From: Nymphaea colorata
Taxonomy: Eukaryota; Streptophyta; Magnoliopsida; Nymphaeales; Nymphaeaceae
Assembly (NCBI RefSeq): GCF_008831285.2
Contig: NC_045149.1
Location: forward strand, 1,490,001-1,554,000
Length of the DNA stretch: 64,000 nucleotides
Direction: 5' to 3'
How positions within the stretch are numbered: the first letter of the stretch is position 1; each line of letters starts with the position of its first letter. Positions 57,101-64,000 of this stretch are shown piece after piece. The notes beneath the pieces were generated by a model. That model was not told where the DNA came from. It was given only the letters and a program-made list of their open reading frames with translations, and did no database searches. Position numbers and translations under genes: made by a program.

Positions 57101-58560
57101 TTGCAGCTTCCTTCAAAAGCTGGCATAAAAGAAGCAATGTCATAGTTCATTGTCTTTTGTGATGGGCAGACTCCAACCAGTTTATATGATAGGCATAAAA
57201 GAAGTAATGCCATGGTTCATTGCTTTTGTGATGGGCGGACTCCAACCAGTTTACTTATTTTGTCATTAATGCCTAATCTTGTCATTGAAAAAGGAGGACA
57301 GTGGAGCCGCATGCCTTCTTCTTTTTTCTCTAACCTGAGGATGCTACAGTTTTTTTTAATGGCCTGGATGCTTCCATCTTTACTTTTAATGGGCTGCATA
57401 CTACAGTCTTTATGTTTTTATGGCCTAGGAATACAGACCAACCATTAATGCTGGTACTACTATATCTTCTTTTTTATGGCATGAGGACTTTCCTCAGTCA
57501 TGTTTTTTTTTTTATGCATGCACAATGACCAGTATTGAATGTACATTGTTTTATATGAGGATGGTCACATGTCTTGCTTCTACAACATACAACATACATA
57601 TGCAATTTTCCACCTTTTTAGTTATATTACAGCTTACGTACAATGGAAGAAAGAGAGATAATGATATTACAGACTATTCTCATTTCATTAGAAGCCATTC
57701 CAAGAGTGACTGACAATGCTGATCAACAACTTTTGTGTTTCGGTTATGCCCTTGAAAAGTTGGCTCCATCTAATATATGTATGCAATTTTTTTTCATTCA
57801 ATGTAGTTTCCATTTGAATTGTAGATCAGAGCTTGAATGCTCATATATATGATACTTGAACTTGGTAAGTTGATTTTGGTCCAATTTCAATACATCAATT
57901 TGATCTCAATCTAATAATTTGGATTGAATCCATTCTTGATATGATGCTACCATCCTTGAAATCCATGCTATTCTTTTTTCTTTTTTTTTGTAGATGCATT
58001 ATTTGATTTAGTAGTGCTTAATAGTCATTCATGGATCCATTTCATAAACTTTATGTAGGATTCATGTTCATGTTCATGTTCATGTTATTTTGGCAAATAC
58101 TTTGCCATGATATAATATGTGGCCATTAGTCCATGTCTAGTTTTTTTTATCGCAGATAGTCACAACGTCAAGCAGTATAGATGGATTGCATAAAATTGAT
58201 GAGATTTCCAGTCCATGGGTGTCATGTAGTCAATAGATAGCATCAGTAAGCCCATTACTTCATATGATAAATCCCCCTTAGAACGGATCCTTGATGACTT
58301 TTTAAGCTATAAAAAATGTTCTACACATTCTATGTATGATGACCTTGTGATCATGATTGATAAAATTGGTCACATGAGAGTAGAGAATGAGATTTTTTGA
58401 CCCCATAGCAAGAAGGAAATGTAATCTTGGGTTCTCTTCCAGATGATTGGGCTCAATTTAGAGAAAATTGTCTACTATGGCATGACAAGAAATTATTCTC
58501 CACAGGGTGTTGATCAACAATGAATATGAGGTTGAGCACTAGTTAAATAATGTATTTTCA
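54101..58560. other. Long AT-rich stretch without a supported gene
   Basis: The plus-strand Pro/Leu/Ser-rich frame at 55776-56204 comes from a C/T-rich composition and is not credible as a gene. A 70-bp tandem duplication lies at 57122-57261. At 58270-58560 a short stretch (LGSLPDDWAQFREN in one frame) is faintly like retrotransposon gag, but this is weak. Minus-strand bits at 54770-54967 could belong to the LINE remnant; this is unproven. Confidence 0.4.
57122..57261. repeat. 70-bp tandem duplication
   Basis: Units 57122-57191 and 57192-57261 share GGCATAAAAGAAG, ATGGTTCATTG-like, and TTTTGTGATGGGC with CTCCAACCAGTTTA, with a handful of substitutions. Confidence 0.85.
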
Positions 58561-59260
58561 CAAACACAATTCCAAGACGATCAAGTAGACTATTTTATTC
58601 TTCGGAATGGAAAAGTGTGACACCTAGATTTAGGGCATGATAGGGAAGCGCAATTGATGGAGCATAAGCGTGAATTTCAATAAATTCCAAAATCCGAGAG
58701 AGTATTTGATTACATGTAAACTTTTTTTGAAACTGCTCATTTGTGTGCTGAGTTCTATGATCGTGTATTGGATATAGTTATAATTGACTAGTTGCTACTC
58801 ATGTCTAACTTTGATGATTATGACTTTGTTTTCTTGTCAATAATAATATATATAACTTGTAATAATGGACATAACTTGTTTTGGACTTGATGCTAATAAG
58901 ATTCATACATATATAGATTTGTGATATGTAATTATTTTCTTTTATGTTATCATGATTATCTATGCATGTTATGCTTCGTCTAATCTTAATATAATGGATG
59001 ACATCACAAATGAGATACAATTAAGCTTTGGGCTCACCGTAAGTGTGTATGAAAGTTAGGGATCAATAATTAGTTACATGGTTTGAATCACTAGAATAGT
59101 AGGAGATGATTTTGAACGTAGTGACATTTTGATTCCATATCTTATGAAATAAATCATGTTTCTATCATGTGACATTGACTGAACATAGATATGTTATGTA
59201 ATTGTGAACATTGTTAGACAACACATTAAGAACATTGATCCTTTTTTATTGACATAACAG

Positions 59261-60395
59261 ATGGCTACACCAAGTAAGCCCATACTCGACTTAGCCCACA
59301 TTGAAAAACTGAATGAAGATAATTATGACATTTGGCATCTTAAGATCCAATTTGCCTTAATGAAGACTGAAGCTCTTGACACCCTAGATCATGCTATGGC
59401 TAGACTTGAGCCCACATTGAAAAACTGAATGAAGATAATTATAACATTTGGCATCTTAAGATCCAATTTGTCCTAAAAAAGACTGAAGCTCTTGACACCT
59501 TAGATCATGTTATGGCTAAACTTGAGAGGAACAGTTTGCAAGTGCACATAGACATAGAAACTTAAAATGCATGAAAACACATGAACACTATTGATTGTGT
59601 CACAATGTTAAACTCAATGCAAGATAATATAATGTGTCAGTATGAATATTATGAGACTGTACATCATATGTGGATAGCTCTCAAAGACAAGTTTGGATGC
59701 ACTTTCAGCCACTAAGCTTAGAAAACTTGTAGTCAAATTTGACTTATATAGAAAGTAGCATCTCAAGGAGATGGCCAACATGATTAAGACCTTTGATAAC
59801 ATTGCTCATCTCCTGGAGTTAAAATATGAATGTCTTGAAACTACTAAATCAAACAATTAGGCCTATATAGACAAAATTGTAGGAGCCGTGGAGAGCATCT
59901 GTTGTCTGATTAGAGGAACAGTACAATCTTGGATTGGCTCCCTTCGCATGACCTAGAAAGAGGTCCATGCGCACAAAATGGTCTTTCTTGTTTTTAATGT
60001 GATAGGAATCTCTGAAAAGGTAAGGACTAATGAGAACTGTATGTCATTAGTACTCACCATACCAAAACAGGTGAGGACTTTTTTGAAAGGTCAAAATGAT
60101 CTTCGTTCGCATACGCAAGAGATGATTTGGTTCAAAGAGGTTCAGGGACAACCATAGTAAAGCAAGGGGCATGAAGAAGTATAAAGAAAAACTAAGACAC
60201 TGCGGAAAGCATGGTGGAAAAAAGGACAAGAGAAACATAAAATGTTTTTCTTGTAGTCAGCTCGGTCACTTCCCTAGAGAATGCAACAAATCTAAGAAGG
60301 TGCACAAACCAGATAAGGTTTGCTTCTCGATCACTCAGTGTGTTTATTTATTTGTTTATAGTTGTGCTCTAACTATTCAATCTCATCCATTATGA
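59261..60395 (+). pseudogene. Copia gag with CCHC zinc knuckle
   Basis: The ATG at 59261 starts MATPSKPILDL, followed by EKLNEDNYDIWHLKIQFAL, a typical copia gag N-terminus (usually L-x-x-x-N-Y-x-x-W). The frame ends after about 55 codons because a 116-bp tandem duplication (59294-59409, 59410-59525) shifts it. Further pieces are KLRKLVVKFDLY and MIKTFDNIAHLLELKY. A short open frame (60171-60395) contains the zinc knuckle CFSCSQLGHFPREC (C-x2-C-x4-H-x4-C), which packages RNA in active elements. Confidence 0.85.
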
Positions 60396-60703
60396 ATTGC
60401 AGACTTGGAAGCAATGGATCATGTAACCCGCAATCATAGCGCATTTGTCAAATATTGAAAAATCTCAACTGGAAGAAGATGGTTGTTCCTAGAGAACAAC
60501 AGTCGTGTAGAGGTTTGTGGTACAGGAACCTGTCAGCCATATCTATATAATGGATAGAGTCTTATGCTGCATGATGTACTATGTGTTCCTAATATTCGGC
60601 AAAACCTTATTTCAATTTTTGTTTTACTGACTTTCAGATATAGACTTGTTTCTAAAAACAATTATGTTGTGATACTGTTCAAAAACTTTGTGGTTGACTT
60701 TGG

Positions 60704-61740
60704 TGTTCTATCAAATGGTTTCTTTATGTTAGATACTTAGTTTACTTTTTGTGATGTGAATAGTGAATGCTTTCATATGTAATGTTCAAATACATATATA
60801 ATTATGAATGTGTTAATTTGGCATGCTCACCTAAGACATATTGGACAAAAGAGTGTAGATAGACTCACATGTAAGGGATCATGAAAGTCGATATGTCTAT
60901 CTATTAGCATTGTTGGGTAGAAAAATCGACACGGAAACCGTTTGGTAAGATAATTAGGGTTATACTCCATTGCAATTGATTCATTCAGATATATGTGGTC
61001 CTATGACTGTACCTAGTAGACGCGATGCATCATATTTTATTGCATTTATTAATGATTACTCTCAACATGGATATGTTTTCGTGTTCTATCAAATGGTTTC
61101 TTTATTTTAGATATTTGTTTTAATTCCTGTGATATGAATGTTGAATATTTTAATATGTGTTGTTTTAATATGTATATAATTATGAATGTGTTAACTTGGC
61201 ATGCTCACCTGAGACATATGGACAAAAGAGTATAGATAGTCTCGCATGAAGGAAACGAGAAAGCTGATGTCTATATGCTAGCATTGCTTGGTAGGAAAAT
61301 CGACACGAAAACAGTTTGGTAAGGTAATTAGTGTTATACTCCATTGCAATTGATTCATTCAGATATATGTGGTCCTATGAGTGCAGCTAGTAGACATGAT
61401 GCATCATATTTTATTGCACTTATTAAGGACTATTCTTGTGTATGGATATATGTATCTTAATCTTTGATAGATGTGGAGTGCTAAATTGTTTCAAACGCTT
61501 TATGTATTTGATTAAGAATCAACTTGATCATAGAATCAAAGCTCTTAGAACAAACTGAGGTAGAAAATATTTGTCAGAACAGTTTAAAAAATTTTGTGAT
61601 GAGAAAGGAATAGATACACAATTGACCATTCCTCATACTCCATAACAAAGTTGAGCTGTAGAAAGGAGAAACAGAAACTTAATGAAAATTGTTAGATCTA
61701 TGATGGTGCAAATACAATTGCCTATCTCCTTTTGGGAGGA
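60704..61740 (+). pseudogene. Copia pre-integrase and integrase, partly duplicated
   Basis: LWHAHLRHIGQKSVDRLT-like coding (60815-60870) marks the GAG-pre-integrase zinc region. It is followed by LIHSDICGPM (integrase first Asp) and ASYFIAFINDYS (61030-61065). The whole segment then recurs from 61081, at a period of about 377 bases. The later part has GRKYLSEQFKKFCDEKGI and IDTQLTIPHTP (61560-61640) and ERRNRNLMKIVRSMM with the third catalytic Glu region. Stops and shifts are frequent. Confidence 0.85.
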
Positions 61741-61860
61741 TTGTTTATTGACCGTGACTTGCATCCTTAACCATGTCTCTACTAAATATGTTTCATCAAC
61801 TCCTTATAAACTATAGACAAGTAGATGACCTAACCTTAGCCACTTAACACTCTTTGGTTA

Positions 61861-62343
61861 GTGGCAAATGTTCACGATCTTTCTCATCCACATTGGAAAA
61901 TGGGTCCAAGAGGAAATAAGTGTATCATTATTAGATACTGTAAGCACTCCAAGGGATATATATCCTTTGGAGAAAATAGTGATGAGATTATTAGTAAAAT
62001 AGATTCTCGAAATGTTACATTCTTTGAGAATGAATTTTTTAAAAAGGGTGTAATAGAGAGAAATATTCAATTATATGAATTAGGCGACCCTGAACAAGTA
62101 AATTATATTGTTCAACAAACTAAGACACAACATGAAATGTACCAGTCGCTCTTAGATAGTGGAAGTGAACCTTGTATAGAACAAGGCATAAGCATTGTCA
62201 CAGTGCTTTGTCAAGGTATAATGAAGTGCATTCCGCAATCCAGATTTGACATAAAAGGAGAAGGTTTGATGGTAGCTCCTGATGACATTGACATTCTAAA
62301 ATCTATTCAGGAAGTTCTCTCTAGCCCAGTAAAAGAAAACTGA
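61861..62343 (+). pseudogene. Copia post-integrase segment, longest open frame of the element
   Basis: 160 codons are open: HWKMGPRGNKCIIIRYCKHS, KGYISFG and SRNVTFFENEFF form the conserved link between integrase and RT in copia pol (usually K-L-x-P-R-x-x-x-C-x-F-x-G-Y, G-Y-x-x-x). No catalytic residues are expected here. The frame closes at 62341, before the RT. Confidence 0.85.
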
Positions 62344-62379
62344 AAAAATGCAAAGGAATAATAAATAAGTTCCATGAAC

Positions 62380-62930
62380 ACCAATAAAGTCCGGGAACCT
62401 GTTGATCTTCCTCCAGAAAGAAAAGCTATTGAGAACAAATGGGTTCTGAATATAAAGAGAAATGCTAAAAGCTCCATTGAAAGATTTAAAGCTCACATAA
62501 TTACAAAAGATATACATATAAAAATGGCATAGACTATGATGAAACTTTTTCTCCAATAGTCAAGTTGACTTCTATTCTCCTCATACTAGCTATTGTTTTA
62601 TAGACAAATCTGGAATTACATCAGATGGATGTGAAGACAACATTATTTAATAGAGAATTAGCTAAAGAATTTACAATGGAACAACCCAAGTGGTATGTTG
62701 CCAAAGGCTTTGAGTGTATAGTTTGTTAGCTCAAATGATCCATTTATGAGCTTAAACAATCATCTTGACAATGGTATTTGAAATTTTACGAGACCATCAT
62801 TTTTTGTTTATATGAAACCACAAAACAATAACTTTGTGATTCTCTCAATATATATTGATGATATACTATTAGCTAGTAATAAAATGGAGTTATTGATATC
62901 AATCAAGAACTAGTTGTCCATTTATTTTAG
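62380..62930 (+). pseudogene. Copia reverse transcriptase, broken
   Basis: Recognisable pieces are IENKWVLNIKRNAKSSIERFK (near 62430-62490), DYDETFSPIVKLTSI (62527-62575), HQMDVKTTLFNREL (62618-62660) and YIDDILLAS (62851-62877), the latter carrying the catalytic Asp pair (copia usually YVDD). Several frame changes and stops separate them, and part of the middle seems missing. Confidence 0.82.
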
Positions 62931-63089
62931 GCATTGAAATTAAAAGATATCACTCAAAAATACTTCTTGCTTTCTAATAGAAGTCATACATAAAGAAGGT
63001 CTTAAAGCAATTTAGTATGTAAAGCTGCAAACCAGTTAGTACTCTAATGAGGAAAAGGTGATGGTCTATCAATAAAATTGTGTCCACAA

Positions 63090-63480
63090 ACATTAGATGA
63101 GAAAAATCAAATGTTAAAAGTATCGTATTCCAATGCGGTTGGCAGTCTAATGTACCTAACTATATGTACATAGACAAACATATGTCATGCAGTCGGTATA
63201 GTCAGTTGATGCCAATCAAATCTTAGGTATGCTCATTGAAAAGCAGTTAAGAGAATTATGTGGTACTTGAAAGACACTAAAAATTTTTCTATATGATATC
63301 ATGATTGAGATTTGTAGATAGAAGGCTATACAAATGCAGATTGATGAAGGAACCCCGTGAATGAAAATCCATATCAGGATATGTGTTTTTGTTTGACCAT
63401 AGTGAAATACCTTAGTATAGTATAAAACAAACATGTGTAGCCCTATCATGGAAAGAAGGTGTTTAGTTAAGGAGATTATT
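63090..63480 (+). pseudogene. Copia RNase H, broken
   Basis: The run MLKVSYSNAVGSLMYLTICT, NICHAVGIVS, AVKRIMWYLKDTKNF, IEGYTNAD and later KKVFS matches the copia RNase H (usually G-S-L-M-Y, V-x-R-x-L-R-Y-L-K-G-T, G-Y-x-D-A-D-W). Stops occur after most short pieces. Confidence 0.8.
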
Positions 63481-63499
63481 TAAGCATCTTGAGATTCTC

Positions 63500-64000
63500 T
63501 CAGATGCTAAATTTCAATGTTAAGTTGTGCAATCAGGTAGATATTGTCTGCTCAAACAAACTAATTGCCTCTGGTGTTATGCAAAAAATGAACTGAGATG
63601 CTATAAACAAGACCTAGGGACACTTACCGGTAAGCAAGATGAATTTTGTATGTTGTTATATCAATGAATCTTAGACACAATACATTGGTATCATCTTGTA
63701 CATATTTATATGAAAACATCGCCTTGATTAGATCAAGGTGAAGTATTACACTAAATATCATAAGACCGACATGATCTTATAAGATAATGTATACCGGATT
63801 ACCAGATCCGATGGCTCAGATTATCTTAGTTGTACTGAGAGTGATATCTTTGAGAACTCAAGTCGACTCTATGAGAGAGGTTGGACTTTCGATGATTTAT
63901 ATGGAAAATTTAATTATTCAATGCATCCATAAATTTCACAATAGTGAGACAACGTTTGCCATAGTGTATGAGACATACCACATATGTTAGCATTGTTCAA
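63500..64000 (+). other. Region downstream of copia pol, to the window edge
   Basis: AT-rich, and probably the 3' untranslated part and perhaps the start of the 3' LTR. No terminal repeat could be matched to the 5' side. The 67-codon frame at 63787-63990 has no recognised motif. Confidence 0.35.

Larger units (their letters stand above)
59261..63500 (+). mobile_element. Ty1/copia retrotransposon, degenerate
   Basis: Order on the plus strand: gag with CCHC knuckle, pre-integrase and integrase, post-integrase segment, RT, RNase H. This is the copia order (integrase before RT). Frames are broken many times, with small indels, stops and at least two internal tandem duplications. LTR pairs could not be recognised; the region 58560-59260 is AT-rich and may contain the 5' LTR and leader, and 63500-64000 may contain the 3' end, but I cannot show a matching pair. 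Confidence 0.88.

Noticed and set aside
58560-59260. 5' LTR of the copia element
   Set aside because: AT-rich and in the right place, but no matching repeat could be found in 63500-64000, and the 3' end may lie beyond the window.
1-64000. CRISPR arrays, rRNA, tRNA genes, bacterial operons
   Set aside because: None seen. The regular repeats present are LTR-internal, satellite-like or microsatellite in nature, without uniform spacers.

Overview
The window reads as a stretch of transposon-rich nuclear DNA from a flowering plant. The evidence is a plant-type LRR receptor kinase (non-RD, with an intron in the kinase region), the start of a plant UDP-glycosyltransferase, plant LINEs with a zf-RVT tail, a Ty3/gypsy element of the Tat/Ogre type and a Ty1/copia element. 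I see no bacterial operons, CRISPR arrays, rRNA or tRNA genes, and no protein-coding gene that is clearly intact. The species cannot be named from the sequence.

Layout. Bases 1-8015 hold two LINE copies in the same minus orientation (a 5' fragment at 1-345 and a nearly complete but broken copy at 2620-8015). Between them lie a G-rich minisatellite, a hAT-like non-autonomous element with a degenerate 8-bp target duplication, and the decayed first ~45 codons of a UDP-glycosyltransferase. Bases 8193-11370 (minus) are an LRR-XII-type receptor kinase pseudogene with four frameshifts and one nonsense codon. Bases 12991-39636 are dominated by one family of Tat-like retrotransposons with very long LTRs (3.1-3.5 kb): a truncated element (3' LTR A, 3' UTR subrepeats, and a ~2.9 kb satellite-like array of ~160-170 bp monomers), a solo LTR (B, perfect 5-bp target duplication AAAGG), and a 15.4 kb element with both LTRs (C and D, near-identical 5-bp flanks). 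The 15.4 kb element runs on the minus strand: ORF1 (plant mobile domain/DUF7745-like), gag, protease, RT, RNase H, a second RNase H, integrase, then a 3' UTR with ~55 bp subrepeats.

Bases 39637-58260 are mostly AT-rich DNA with small elements: a plus-strand LINE tail (43430-44900), three members of a MITE-like family flanked by (TA)n, a ~340 bp repeat pair also bounded by (TA)n, a ~165 nt foldback (49718-49885), a ~600 bp tandem duplication carrying an inverted-repeat element, and a degenerate minus-strand LINE (52190-54100) with an internal 309-bp tandem duplication. Bases 58560-64000 hold a badly decayed plus-strand copia element with tandem duplications in gag (116 bp) and around the pre-integrase region (~377 bp).

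The most interesting signal is the satellite-like array directly beside the 3' UTR of a Tat-type element. It fits the known idea that the hypervariable 3' UTR of Tat/Ogre elements gives rise to new satellite DNA. The related LTRs also carry their own variable tandem blocks. I did not find a new protein-based system.
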